A stretch of DNA of 64,000 nucleotides from Sulfuritalea sp. (GCA_030247575.1 JAOTRV010000003.1:62001-126000); one strand, 5' to 3'. Positions 27,436 through 37,520 are shown, counted from the stretch's first letter. Program-made: numbers and translations. Notes: generated by a model not told the origin, from the sequence alone.

Positions 27436-29148
27436 GTGTCGATTTTCTCCCTTTCTTCAAGCCTGCCCGGCCGGCTGATCGCCCTGCGGCGCGGCTTGCT
27501 GCTGGCGCTGCTGGCGGTCTTGTATCTGGTTCTCTGGCAGGGACCGGGAACCCTGCTGGGCCGGACCTTCTTCGTTGCCCATCTCGGCCTGTTCATGCTC
27601 TGGCAGCCCTTCGTGCATGCCGAACAGCGCCTGTCGGTGACGTCGGTGCTCGCGCTGGGTGGCGTGGTTCTGGTTGCCGCCGTGTTTCTGGAAGGCTGGA
27701 TGATCGCCTTGTGGATCATGATGCTGGCGGGCATTGTCGGCGGCAAGGTGGTGCTGTTCGGCGCGCGCGGCACCCGGCTTTTCTACCTGCTCGCGCTGGC
27801 CTTTCTGGTCGTTGCGCTGTTGCTGATGGCGGCGCCGCAGGCGCTGCCGATGGTCAAGGTGCCGGAGCAGATTCGCTGGCTGGGTTATGTGGGGCTGCCG
27901 CTGGTCCTGATGGTGATGGCCTTGCTGCCGCAGGAGCCGGAAGGCGACAGCCCGCATGAAATTGTCGATTTCGTCTACAGCCTGTTCGTGTTTCTGCTGC
28001 TGGCGGTGTTGATGCTGGGCGGCCTTTCGGCCATGCTGCTGCTGGGCAGCGGCTATGTCGAAGCCTTGCTGCAAACCTTGCTGCTGATGGGATCGGCGCT
28101 GTTGCTGCTCGGTTGGGCGTGGAATCCGAATTCGGGTTTTTCCGGTATCGGAGGACTGTTTTCGCGCTACTGGATGTCGATCGGCCTGCCCGTCGAACAA
28201 TGGCTGCAGGCACTCTCCAACCTGGCGCTGCGCGAGGAAGATCCGCAGGCCTTTCTCGAACAGGCGTGCGCCCGAATCGGGCAGCGGCTGCCTTGGGTGA
28301 CGGGCGGCGAATGGATTGCCGGCGGCAGCAGCGGACGTTTCGGTGCGACCAGCGAGCGGCGCTGGGAATTCAGCCACGGCGGCATGGTTCTGGTGCTCTA
28401 TACCCTGCAGAATCTGTCGCCGACGCTGCTGTGGCATTTCAACCTGCTGGCGCAATTTCTGGCCCAACTCTTCGCCGACAAGCAGCGGGCGCTGGCCCTG
28501 AAGCAGTTGTCCTACATGCAGGCCATTCACGAGACCGGAGCGCGGCTGACGCACGACGTGAAGAACCTGCTGCAGTCGCTGAACGCCCTTTGTTCGGCGG
28601 GCCTCGAACCGGGCGCCGAGTCCTCGCTCGAATATCAGTCGCTGTTGCGGCGCCAGTTGCCGGCAATCACCGAGCGGCTGGCCGAGACCCTGGCGAAACT
28701 CAGCGCCCCGCAGAGCATATCGTCTGCCCGTCGCGTCGACGCGGCCGAGTGGTGGCGGGATCTCCGCCAGCGAATGGCAACCCTGGACTGGATGGATTTC
28801 AAGTCCGGCACGTCGATTGCCGGGGAGCTTCCCGCCGAAGTGTTCTCCGGCGTCGCCGACAACCTGATTCGCAACGCGGCCGAAAAGCACTTGCGCGAGC
28901 CGGATTTGCGGGTGCAGCTTGAACTGGTGCGCACGGCCGCCGGGTTCGAACTGATCGTTTGCGACAACGGCTCGGCCATGGCGCAAGATATCGTGTCCCA
29001 CCTGTTTGTCGGCCCGGTGTCGTCCGATACCGGCTACGGGATCGGGCTCTATCACGCGGCGCGCTATGCGCAGGCCGCCGGGTATCGACTGGAACTCGCC
29101 GAGAACCGCGCCGGCAGCGTCTGCTTCCGGTTGTCGCTGGCGCCTTAG
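27436..29148 (+). CDS. membrane-bound orphan sensor histidine kinase
   Basis: 570 residues. About eight hydrophobic helices (residues 15-235) are followed by a GAF-like region (about 250-350) and the H-box THDVKNLLQSLN near residue 373. The ATPase end has DNLIRNAAEKH (N-box), CDNGSAM (G1) and GYGIGLYHAARYAQ (G2). The HDxKN H-box and many-helix sensor resemble the PrsK-type kinases of exopolysaccharide/PEP-CTERM systems, but no prsR or exosortase genes are nearby and no response regulator is adjacent. The likely start is GTG at 27436 with no strong ribosome site. Its stop overlaps the convergent cyclase stop. Confidence 0.82.
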   Translation: MSIFSLSSSLPGRLIALRRGLLLALLAVLYLVLWQGPGTLLGRTFFVAHLGLFMLWQPFVHAEQRLSVTSVLALGGVVLVAAVFLEGWMIALWIMMLAGIVGGKVVLFGARGTRLFYLLALAFLVVALLLMAAPQALPMVKVPEQIRWLGYVGLPLVLMVMALLPQEPEGDSPHEIVDFVYSLFVFLLLAVLMLGGLSAMLLLGSGYVEALLQTLLLMGSALLLLGWAWNPNSGFSGIGGLFSRYWMSIGLPVEQWLQALSNLALREEDPQAFLEQACARIGQRLPWVTGGEWIAGGSSGRFGATSERRWEFSHGGMVLVLYTLQNLSPTLLWHFNLLAQFLAQLFADKQRALALKQLSYMQAIHETGARLTHDVKNLLQSLNALCSAGLEPGAESSLEYQSLLRRQLPAITERLAETLAKLSAPQSISSARRVDAAEWWRDLRQRMATLDWMDFKSGTSIAGELPAEVFSGVADNLIRNAAEKHLREPDLRVQLELVRTAAGFELIVCDNGSAMAQDIVSHLFVGPVSSDTGYGIGLYHAARYAQAAGYRLELAENRAGSVCFRLSLAP

Positions 29149-30452
29149 TCCTCGTCGCAGGGCGTGGCACCCTTGCGGCCGATCAGGCGATACACCGTCA
29201 TGTTGCCCTTGCCCTTGAGGTAGATGGTTTGCGGCTCGTGAAAATCGAAGCTCCCCGCCAGGCGGTGGTACGTCGTGGTGTCGCACTGGATCATGCCCGG
29301 CACGCCTTCCGAGGTGATCCGGCTGGCGATGTTCACCGTGTCGCCCCAGAGGTCGTAGATGAACTTCTTCTTGCCCAGCACGCCGGCGACGATCGGGCCG
29401 GTACCGACCCCGATGCGGATTTCGAGCTGCGATGAATTGATGGAGAAGTCGCGCCGCAGCATGTCGCGCATCGCCACCGCCATGTCGGCGATCGCCGCCG
29501 AATAGTCGCCGGCATCTTCATTCAGCCCGCCGGCCACCATGTAGGCGTCGCCGATGGTCTTGATCTTCTCCAGCCCGAACTGTTCCGCCAGTTCGTCGAA
29601 GGCGGAGAATATGCGGTTCAACATCGAGAACACCTGCGACGGCGACATGTTGGCCGCCACCTGGGTGAAATTCACGATGTCGGCAAACATCACCGTGACG
29701 TCGGCAAAGCCGTCGGCGATGGTCTTGCTCGAGTGTTTGAGTCGCTCGGCGATGGGGCCGGGGAGGATGTTGAGCAGCAGCTTTTCGGAGCGTTCCTGTT
29801 CGATCTTGATCAGCTTGTGGGCTTCTTCGAGACTTTCCTGGGTCTTGCGCTTTTCCTCGATCGACAGGCGCAACAGCAGATAGATGATGGTCGCCACCGA
29901 GATGAAGTTGAGCGCAAAAAACACCACCGTGGTCCGGATCGGCACGTTGGATTTCATTGCCACCGGAGTGTCGGCAAGATAGAAATCGACGGCGCCGGAC
30001 AATGCGGTCAGCACGACCCAGGCAATGAACCAGCCCACCGACTGCCGCACGCCGATGCAGAGGATGGCGCCGACGGGCGCGAGCAGGCCCCACAGCACCA
30101 CGCCGCTGGTGGAGATGATGGTGCCGCCGGTCCACTGCGCGACGAAGGGAAGAAACAGGAACAGCCCCAGTTGGGTGACGCGGAACAAGTCGAAATTCCG
30201 CGACCTGATGTAGAGCACCATGTTGCCGACCAGCAGCAACTGGAAGGTGAAGGGTATGGTGGTCGAGAACTGGGGGCCGAGAATCGAGTAAATCCCCACC
30301 CAGACCATGATCCCCACGCTGACCAGGCCGGTGGCGAGCATCAGCAGCGACTTGTTCAGCCGCTGCTCCTCGCTGTCGTCGGGCTCGATGCCGGCGTTGT
30401 GCAGCCTTTCCAGGAATCGCGACGACTTGACCTTCGATTCGGGGGAGTTCAT
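29145..30452 (-). CDS. class III adenylate cyclase with membrane sensor
   Basis: 435 residues. Six or so membrane helices (about 35-190) lead through a coiled segment to a catalytic domain. Metal aspartates are in MFADIVNFT and TIGDAYMVAGG, and the transition-state residues are in DTVNIASRI. The purine-specifying pair is Lys (EKIKTIGD) and Asp (FIYDLWGD), which indicates ATP rather than GTP, so the product should be cAMP. The ATG at 30452 (MNSPESKVK) is preferred; a TTG 24 codons earlier is possible. Cyclic-nucleotide-domain proteins at 300-1244 and 34509-35822 are potential receivers. Confidence 0.9.
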   Translation of the reverse strand: MNSPESKVKSSRFLERLHNAGIEPDDSEEQRLNKSLLMLATGLVSVGIMVWVGIYSILGPQFSTTIPFTFQLLLVGNMVLYIRSRNFDLFRVTQLGLFLFLPFVAQWTGGTIISTSGVVLWGLLAPVGAILCIGVRQSVGWFIAWVVLTALSGAVDFYLADTPVAMKSNVPIRTTVVFFALNFISVATIIYLLLRLSIEEKRKTQESLEEAHKLIKIEQERSEKLLLNILPGPIAERLKHSSKTIADGFADVTVMFADIVNFTQVAANMSPSQVFSMLNRIFSAFDELAEQFGLEKIKTIGDAYMVAGGLNEDAGDYSAAIADMAVAMRDMLRRDFSINSSQLEIRIGVGTGPIVAGVLGKKKFIYDLWGDTVNIASRITSEGVPGMIQCDTTTYHRLAGSFDFHEPQTIYLKGKGNMTVYRLIGRKGATPCDED

Positions 30453-30593
30453 GAAGCGCCTTAGGGCTGGCGGCAGGGCGGCCAATGGGTTCGCATGGTT
30501 GAAGTGTCGCGGAATCGACAGCAATGGTCAAGAATGATGATCGGAAATTTCCGCTGTTGCTCCGCGGCCCGAATTGGTGTTGAATGCCCGCCC

Positions 30594-30977
30594 ATGGCCG
30601 AGGCGAAGAAATATGAAATAGCGGTTGCGGTGGCGACCAGCTATGTGACGGAGCAATCCGATCCGGCGATCGATCGTCACGTCTTCGCCTATACCGTGAC
30701 CATCAGCAACACCGGCAACGTGCCCGCGCAGCTGATATCCCGGCACTGGATCATCACCGACGCCGAAGGCCATGTGCAGGAAGTGCGGGGGTTGGGGGTC
30801 GTCGGCCACCAGCCCCTGCTGGCGCCCGGGCAGAGTTTCGAATACACCAGCGGCTGCCAGCTCGCCACTCCCGTCGGTACCATGAAAGGCAGCTACCAGA
30901 TGACGGCCGAGGACGGCGTTCAGTTCGAGGCGCCGATCGCCGAATTCCTGCTTACCATGCCGCGCGTGCTGCATTGA
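30594..30977 (+). CDS. apaG: Co2+/Mg2+ efflux protein ApaG
   Basis: 127 residues, the usual ApaG size, starting MAEAKKYEIAVAVATSYV. A single immunoglobulin-like beta domain carries RHWIITDAEGHVQEVRGLGVVG and PVGTMKGSYQM, which are diagnostic. In enterobacteria ApaG affects cobalt resistance and Ap4A metabolism; the molecular role is unclear. The open frame extends upstream without homology. The stop overlaps the TTG start of the next gene (TTGA). Confidence 0.93.
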   Translation: MAEAKKYEIAVAVATSYVTEQSDPAIDRHVFAYTVTISNTGNVPAQLISRHWIITDAEGHVQEVRGLGVVGHQPLLAPGQSFEYTSGCQLATPVGTMKGSYQMTAEDGVQFEAPIAEFLLTMPRVLH

Positions 30978-31573
30978 GCCTCAAGCACAGCTATACGCTG
31001 GTTGCCCCGTTCTATGACGCCTTCCTGACGGCAGCCACGCGCGGTGCGCGCAAGCGCAGCCTGGCGGCACTGGCGGACCGCCCGCCGCGCGACGTGCTGC
31101 TGCTGGGGGTCGGCACCGGGCTCGACCTGCCGCATATGCCGGCACAGCACCGCTATGTCGGCCTTGACCTGACGGCTGCCATGCTGGCGCGCGCCAGACC
31201 GCGCGCTGCGGGCTTGCGCTTCGCTCCCTTGCGCGGCGATGTGCAGCGCCTGCCGTTCCATGACGCCAGCTTCGACGTCGCGGTGCTGCACCTGATTCTC
31301 GCCGTGGTGCCGGCGCCGACTCTCTGCCTGGCCGAGGCGGTGCGCGTATTGAGGCCCGGCGGCGAATTGCTGGTTTTCGACAAGTTCCTGCGGCGTGGCG
31401 AAGCCGGCTGGAAGCGCGTCCTCAATCCCCTGACGCGTCATGTCGCGACGCGCCTCGATGTGGTCTTCGAAGACGTGCTGGAAACCGTCGGCGGCCTCGA
31501 TGTGACAGCCAACGAGGCGGCGCTCGCCGCGGGATGGTTTCGCCTTATCCGTCTGACGAAGCCGGCTTTTTGA
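30974..31573 (+). CDS. class I SAM-dependent methyltransferase
   Basis: 199 residues. Motif I (VLLLGVGTGLDLPHMP), the acidic end of strand 2 (YVGLDLTAAML), motif II (LPFHDASFDVAVLHL) and VLRPGGELLVFDKFL mark a Rossmann-fold methyltransferase of the UbiE/phosphatidylethanolamine methyltransferase type; the substrate is unknown. It starts with TTG inside the apaG stop (TTGA at 30974-30977), so it is probably translated by re-initiation. Its last 29 bp overlap the convergent msrQ. Confidence 0.82.
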   Translation: MSLKHSYTLVAPFYDAFLTAATRGARKRSLAALADRPPRDVLLLGVGTGLDLPHMPAQHRYVGLDLTAAMLARARPRAAGLRFAPLRGDVQRLPFHDASFDVAVLHLILAVVPAPTLCLAEAVRVLRPGGELLVFDKFLRRGEAGWKRVLNPLTRHVATRLDVVFEDVLETVGGLDVTANEAALAAGWFRLIRLTKPAF

Positions 31574-32209
31574 CGGCAATTGGAATGATGCGCCCGCGCG
31601 GTTTGGCCAGGTAGGCCCCGGCCAGTTGCCGCTTGCGCTCCTGCACTCGCCACCAGATTCGCAGTCCGAGCAGGACGCCGACGATGGCTGCATAGATCAG
31701 CGGCTTGCTGAGATCTGCCTTGACCATCCAGGAATAGTGCAGCACGGCCAGCAGGCCGATCAGGTAGACACTGCGATGCAGTTCCTGCCAGCGGCGGCCG
31801 CCGAGCTTGCGAATGGCGAAGGCATTCGAGGTCGCTGCCAGCGGCACCAGCAGCGCGAAGCTGATCACGCCGACGGTGATGAAGGGGCGCTTCAGGATGT
31901 CCTTGGCAATCGCCGGCCAGTCGAAGAACTGGTCGAACCACAGATACGTGCCCAGATGCAAGGCCGCGTAGAAGAAGGCGAACAAGCCCAGCATGCGACG
32001 CAGGCGGCCGAGCCAGGCCCATCCGGAATACTTGCGCAGCGGCGTCACGGTCAGCGTGATCAGCAGAAAATTCAGCGCCCATGTGCCCAGGCCGCGCGTC
32101 ACGGCCTCGATAGGGTTGGCGCCCAGCGTGTCGGCCTGGGCGCCCCAGACGTACCAAGCCAGCGGCGTGAGACAGGCGATAAAGAGCGGCGGCTTGATCA
32201 GGAGCAGGT

Positions 32210-32213
<4 letters not shown>
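31545..32213 (-). CDS. msrQ: MsrQ, heme membrane subunit of the periplasmic methionine sulfoxide reductase
   Basis: 222 residues with six membrane helices of the ferric-reductase-like fold. Heme-ligand histidines are visible in [24 protein letters not shown] and AVLHYSWMV. MsrQ passes quinol electrons to MsrP for repair of oxidised periplasmic methionines. The start is a TTG overlapping the msrP stop (TTGA at 32210-32213); no ATG or GTG fits. The open frame runs further upstream inside msrP without meaning. Confidence 0.92.
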
Positions 32214-33133
<920 letters not shown>

Positions 33134-33201
33134 GATTGTTCTCGATCTCGGGGAAGTGTAGCGCTTTGACGCGCGAGCCCGGCGAACCTTACACGGGTCA
33201 C

Positions 33202-33231
33202 TTGACCGGCAGGGCGTTGCGCCACTACAAT
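33202..33231 (+). promoter_or_regulatory. sigma70 promoter of grxD
   Basis: TTGACC (33202-33207), 18-bp spacer, TACAAT (33226-33231), 39 nt upstream of the grxD start codon. Confidence 0.75.
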
Positions 33232-33254
33232 AACTGACTTATTTACTCAACTAT
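33230..33254 (+). promoter_or_regulatory. IscR type 1-like operator at the grxD promoter
   Basis: A 25-bp imperfect dyad: left half ATAACTGACT, 5-bp centre TATTT, right half ACTCAACTAT. Compared with the E. coli IscR type 1 consensus as I remember it, 22 of 25 positions agree. It overlaps the -10 box and the expected start, as in a repressor site. Confidence 0.6.
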
Positions 33255-33269
33255 TTAGCAGGTCATTCC

Positions 33270-33593
33270 ATGGACATCAAGCAGAAAATTCACGATACCG
33301 TTACCGGCAACCCGGTCGTGCTCTATATGAAGGGTACGCCCCAGATGCCGCAGTGCGGCTTTTCCGCGCGTGCGATCCAGATTCTGCAGGCATGCGGCGT
33401 GAAGAATCTCGTGGCGGTGAATGTGCTGGCCGATCCGGATGTCCGCCAGGGCGTCAAGGATTACTCCAACTGGCCGACGGTGCCGCAGCTCTACATCAAC
33501 GGCGAGTTCATCGGCGGCAGCGACATCATGACCGAGATGTACCAGTCGGGCGAATTGCAGAAGCAGCTGGAACCCATCGTAAACGCTTCCTGA
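33270..33593 (+). CDS. grxD: monothiol glutaredoxin Grx4
   Basis: 107 residues with the monothiol CGFS motif (MPQCGFSARAIQ) and downstream WPTVPQLYINGEFIGGSDI, which bind glutathione. CGFS glutaredoxins hold a bridging [2Fe-2S] cluster and act in cluster delivery rather than disulphide reduction. The IscR-like site over its promoter fits that role. Only 1 nt separates its stop from the convergent fructosamine kinase gene. Confidence 0.96.
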   Translation: MDIKQKIHDTVTGNPVVLYMKGTPQMPQCGFSARAIQILQACGVKNLVAVNVLADPDVRQGVKDYSNWPTVPQLYINGEFIGGSDIMTEMYQSGELQKQLEPIVNAS

Positions 33594-33594
33594 T

Positions 33595-34512
33595 CTACCG
33601 CCTCAATTCCGCGAGCAGTCTGTCGATCATGCGCTGCGCCTGCCCGAGATAGGCGCCGCCGAAAAGGTTGAAGTGATTGAGGATGTGGTACAGGTTGTAG
33701 AGCGGCTTGCGCGTTTCATAACCTGAGTCGAGCGGCCACGCGGCGCGGTAGGCGGCATGGAAGCTGGTGGGAAAGCCGCCGAAAAGCTCCGTCATGGCGA
33801 TGTCGGCTTCGCGGTCGCCGTAGTAGCAGGCCGGATCGAAGATCACCGGCGTGCCGTCGCGGAGCTGGGCTGCGTTGCCCGACCACAAGTCGCCGTGCAG
33901 CAGGCTCGGCGCCGGCCGGTAGTCGATGAAGAGGCCGCCGATGCGCTCGATGATGGCATAGCCTTTCGCCACCAGTGATTTATCCATGCCGTTTTGCAGC
34001 GCCAGCTGCAGCTGCGGGCGCAAGCGGCGTTCGCCGAAGAAATGCGGCCAGACCGGATGCGGCGCATTGTGCTGCGGCGTCGCGCCGATGAAGTTGTCGT
34101 CGTCCCAGCCGTAGCTGTTCCCGGTTACGCGATGCAGTTGTGCCAGCGCCGCACCCAGCCGGGTGCCGCCTGCCGGGTCCAGCGTTGTCAGTTCGAGGTA
34201 TTCGAGCACCAGAAAGGCCTGAGTCGAGGTCCGGCCCAGGGTGACGACAGTCGACGCTGGTACGACGGCTGCTGCTGCCAGCGCCTGCAGTCCCTGAGCT
34301 TCCGCGGCAAACATCGGCACGGCCGCAAGCGCGTTGGTCTTTACGAAATAGTGGCGCCTGCCGTCATCGATGCGCCAGGCGCGATGGATCGAGCCGCCGC
34401 CGACGGAGGCGACCGTGCGTGGATGGAACGGTGTTCCCGTGAGCGCGGCGATCGCCGCCGCGATGGCGTCGAATTCGGCGCCGGATTCGGGCGCCAAGGC
34501 GTCCGGCGTCAA
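33595..34512 (-). CDS. fructosamine/ketosamine-3-kinase family protein
   Basis: 305 residues of the YniA/FN3K family, with an aminoglycoside-phosphotransferase-like fold. The family phosphorylates glycated lysines so that they decay, repairing protein. Visible features are GGGSIHRAWRIDDGRRHYFVK (nucleotide loop and lysine), the catalytic HGDLWSGN and FDPACYYGDREADIAMTELFGG. I place the start at TTG 34512, which overlaps the stop of the upstream kinase (TTGA at 34509-34512); a second TTG five codons later is also possible. One copy of the dispersed 16-bp motif lies within it. Confidence 0.88.
   Translation of the reverse strand: MTPDALAPESGAEFDAIAAAIAALTGTPFHPRTVASVGGGSIHRAWRIDDGRRHYFVKTNALAAVPMFAAEAQGLQALAAAAVVPASTVVTLGRTSTQAFLVLEYLELTTLDPAGGTRLGAALAQLHRVTGNSYGWDDDNFIGATPQHNAPHPVWPHFFGERRLRPQLQLALQNGMDKSLVAKGYAIIERIGGLFIDYRPAPSLLHGDLWSGNAAQLRDGTPVIFDPACYYGDREADIAMTELFGGFPTSFHAAYRAAWPLDSGYETRKPLYNLYHILNHFNLFGGAYLGQAQRMIDRLLAELRR
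34246..34261 (-). repeat. dispersed 16-bp motif, copy D (inside the fructosamine kinase gene)
   Basis: On the minus strand ACCAGCGTCGACTGTC, one difference from the consensus. Confidence 0.5.
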
Positions 34513-35822
34513 AGCGATGCCAGGCGGGCGTTGGCATCGGCCAGGCGTCCCGCGATGACGTCGAGGAAACCTTGATAGAAATGCATCCGGCAGACGTCCG
34601 ACGCGTGCTGCAGGGCTTGCGCCGAAATCGTGACGACACGAGTGGCAGTCTGCGCCGTCACGTCCGCACCGCGGGTGTGTTCGCCGCGGCGGATGATCGC
34701 CATTTCGCCAAAGCATTCGCCGGCCGCCAGGGTTCCCAGCGAATGGCCGCTTTTCGAGACCGTCAGTTCGCCGTCCAGCACGAACGAAAAGAAATCGCCG
34801 CGTTCGCCGTCGCGCATGATCAGGGTATTGGCGGCGACTTCATCCCAGCGCGAGAAGCGCACCACTTCCCAGAGATGGACATCGGAAAACTCGTTGAAGA
34901 AACGCAGCGCGCGAAGTGCTTCGAATTTTTCGCTGTCCGGGAAGGCCTGGCGCTGCGCCAGGAGCTGCTTGTTGCGGAAGGATTGCGCCAGATCGTGGGA
35001 AAACTCCTCCCAGCTCTGGTAGCGCGCCGCGATTTCCTTCTGCATGGCGCGGGCAACCACGGCATCGAGACTCGCCGGAATGTCGGTGCGAAAGGTGGAC
35101 GGGGGCGGCGGATCGGTGTTGCAGATCTGATAAATCATGCCGTAGTTGGAGGTGGACTGGAACGGCAAGCGCCCGGTGAGCAACTGGTACATCACCACCC
35201 CCAGAGAGTAGATGTCGGTCTGGTGGTTGAGGGCCATGTCGCGCACCTGCTGCGGCGACATGTAGGCCGGCGAGCCGACGCCCGACACCTGGGTGCGCGT
35301 CTGTTCCGATGTGGTCAGCATGGCCGCGCCGAAGTCGGAGATCTTGATGTCGCCTCTGGTCCGTTCGACGCTGTCGCCCGCGTTGACCAGCAGGATGTTC
35401 GCCGGCTTGATGTCGCGATGGGTAATGCCGGCGCGAAACGCGTAGTCGAGTGCGCGGGTGCATTTGAAGATCATCTCCACCACGCGATCGACCGGCAGCA
35501 GCGTGCTGGGAGTGCAGAACGGTTCCAGCGTGCCGCCCTTCACGTATTCCATGACGACGTAGCTCTGCTCATCGTCGATCACGGCGTCGAAGATCTGCAC
35601 GATGTGCGGATGCGCGAGCTTTCCGGCGAGAGACGCCTCGGTCATCAGCAGATTGCGGTAGAGCTTGCCGCGTTCCTTGTCGCGCAGCACCTCGGGGAAG
35701 ATCGCCTTGACCGCGACCTCGCGCTCGGCAAAGGGATCGAAGGCGAGGTAGACGATGGAGGTGGCACCCTCCCCGAGTTTCTTGCGAACCTCGTACTTGC
35801 CGATGCGCTCGGGAGTCGTCAT
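34509..35822 (-). CDS. Ser/Thr protein kinase with C-terminal cyclic-nucleotide-binding domain
   Basis: 437 residues. A complete Hanks kinase (about 8-275) has GEGATSIVYLAF, the lysine in VAVKAIF, HRDIKPANILL, DFGAAM and SPAYMSPQQ, so it should be active. A linker leads to a Crp-type cyclic-nucleotide-binding domain (about 305-420; FSFVLDGELTVSKSG, GECFGEMAIIRRGEHTRGADV). The phosphate-binding cassette has the Glu and a nearby Arg, so cAMP or cGMP binding is plausible. There is no membrane segment. The order kinase then CNB is the reverse of eukaryotic PKG. It is translationally coupled to the fructosamine kinase and lies 10 nt downstream of argH. Confidence 0.9.
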   Translation of the reverse strand: MTTPERIGKYEVRKKLGEGATSIVYLAFDPFAEREVAVKAIFPEVLRDKERGKLYRNLLMTEASLAGKLAHPHIVQIFDAVIDDEQSYVVMEYVKGGTLEPFCTPSTLLPVDRVVEMIFKCTRALDYAFRAGITHRDIKPANILLVNAGDSVERTRGDIKISDFGAAMLTTSEQTRTQVSGVGSPAYMSPQQVRDMALNHQTDIYSLGVVMYQLLTGRLPFQSTSNYGMIYQICNTDPPPPSTFRTDIPASLDAVVARAMQKEIAARYQSWEEFSHDLAQSFRNKQLLAQRQAFPDSEKFEALRALRFFNEFSDVHLWEVVRFSRWDEVAANTLIMRDGERGDFFSFVLDGELTVSKSGHSLGTLAAGECFGEMAIIRRGEHTRGADVTAQTATRVVTISAQALQHASDVCRMHFYQGFLDVIAGRLADANARLASL

Positions 35823-35832
35823 CGGTCAGGGA

Positions 35833-37236
35833 TCAGAGCCGCGCGCGGGAACGCGCAATTGCGGCCCGCACCTGTGCCGGCGCGGTGCCGCCGAGGTGAT
35901 CGCGGGCAGCGAGGGAGCCGGCCACGGTCAGCACCGTGAAGGCATCCTCGCTTACCAGCGGGGAGAAGGAACGCAGTTCGTCGAGCGTCAGGTCCGGCAG
36001 GTCGCAACCGCGTGCTTCGCAGGCGCGCACGGCGCGGGCCACGGCTTCGTGCGCATCGCGGAAAGGCAGGCCCTTCTTCACCAGATAGTCGGCAAGGTCC
36101 GTCGCGGTGGCATAGCCCTGGCGCAGGGCCGCAGCCATGGCTTCGGGCTTGACCCGAATGCCGGGCACCAGATCGGCAAAGATGCGCAGGGTATCGATCA
36201 GCGTGTCGGCCGTATCGAACAAGGGCTCCTTGTCTTCCTGGTTGTCCTTGTTGTAGGCCAGCGGCTGGCCCTTCATCAGGGTCAGCAAGCCCATCAGATG
36301 GCCGAAGACACGCCCGGTCTTGCCCCGCGCCAGTTCCGGCACGTCGGGATTCTTCTTCTGCGGCATGATCGAGGAGCCGGTACAGAAGCGGTCGGCGAGG
36401 TCGATGAAGCCGACGCGCGGGCTCATCCACAGAATCAGTTCTTCCGAGAAGCGCGAGATGTGGGTCATCACCAGCGATGCGGCCGCACAGAATTCGATGG
36501 CGAAATCGCGGTCGGACACGGCGTCCAGCGAATTCTCGCAGACCGACTCGAAGCCGAGCTCGTGGGCCACGGATTCGCGGTCGATCGGGAAAGTGGTGCC
36601 GGCCAGCGCGGCGGCGCCCAGCGGCAGGCGATTGACGCGGCGGCGGCAGTCGGCGAAGCGCTCGCGGTCGCGGCGCAGCATCTCGAAATAGGCCAGCAGA
36701 TGGTGGCCGAAGGTCACCGGTTGCGCCACCTGCAAATGCGTGAAGCCGGGCAGGGGAGTGTCGACGTGAGCCTCGGCCGTGTCGAGCAGCGCCTGCTGGA
36801 AGTTGCGCAGCAGGCCGTCGATGTCGTCAATGGTGTCGCGCAGCCAGAGCCGGATGTCGGTGGCCACCTGGTCGTTGCGCGAACGACCGGTGTGCAGGCG
36901 CTTGCCGGCATCGCCCACCAGCGCCGTGAGGCGCTTTTCGATGTTGAGATGCACATCCTCGTCGTCGAGATTCCAGTTGAAGCCGCCGGCTTCGATCTCG
37001 CTCGCAATCGTCGCCATGCCTTGCTCGATGGCCGTCAGGTCGGTGGCGGCGATGATGTCCTGGCGCGCCAGCATGCGCGCATGCGCGAGGGATGCGCGAA
37101 TGTCCTGCCGCCACATGCGCCGATCAAAAAATACCGACGCCGTATAGCGTTTGACGAGGTCGGAAACCGGCTCGGAAAAGCGGCCGGACCACGCTGTCTG
37201 GCTTGCAGGAGGTTCTGGATGTTTAGGTTCGGTCAT
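35833..37236 (-). CDS. argH: argininosuccinate lyase
   Basis: 467 residues, last step of arginine synthesis (argininosuccinate to arginine plus fumarate). Superfamily signature [15 protein letters not shown] with the catalytic serine loop is present, as are [13 protein letters not shown] and [15 protein letters not shown]. The N-terminus [16 protein letters not shown] precedes the usual SGRF. It is divergent from ispB across a 284-nt region in which I could not identify a confident promoter. Confidence 0.97.
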   Translation of the reverse strand: MTEPKHPEPPASQTAWSGRFSEPVSDLVKRYTASVFFDRRMWRQDIRASLAHARMLARQDIIAATDLTAIEQGMATIASEIEAGGFNWNLDDEDVHLNIEKRLTALVGDAGKRLHTGRSRNDQVATDIRLWLRDTIDDIDGLLRNFQQALLDTAEAHVDTPLPGFTHLQVAQPVTFGHHLLAYFEMLRRDRERFADCRRRVNRLPLGAAALAGTTFPIDRESVAHELGFESVCENSLDAVSDRDFAIEFCAAASLVMTHISRFSEELILWMSPRVGFIDLADRFCTGSSIMPQKKNPDVPELARGKTGRVFGHLMGLLTLMKGQPLAYNKDNQEDKEPLFDTADTLIDTLRIFADLVPGIRVKPEAMAAALRQGYATATDLADYLVKKGLPFRDAHEAVARAVRACEARGCDLPDLTLDELRSFSPLVSEDAFTVLTVAGSLAARDHLGGTAPAQVRAAIARSRARL

Positions 37237-37520
37237 GTTCGGGTTGTCGCGTCGGCCGCCGGTGCGTTCCTGAAAAACACTGGAAAATCAACGGTAACGG
37301 GCAGTTGAGTGAAGGGCGAAGTATAAGGGAAAACGCGTCGCCGCCAACTCGCTGCCGAATTGTAAATGTCATCAGCCGTGCCGGCCTTTGCGCCTCGCTG
37401 CCTGCCCGTCGACGGCAGCCGGTGCAGACGTGCCGCGCTGTGCCTGCGATCGATGCCGCGTTGACGCCGGCACACGTGCCGCCTAACATCGCGCCTTTGC
37501 TTCGGTAACTTGACTCCACC

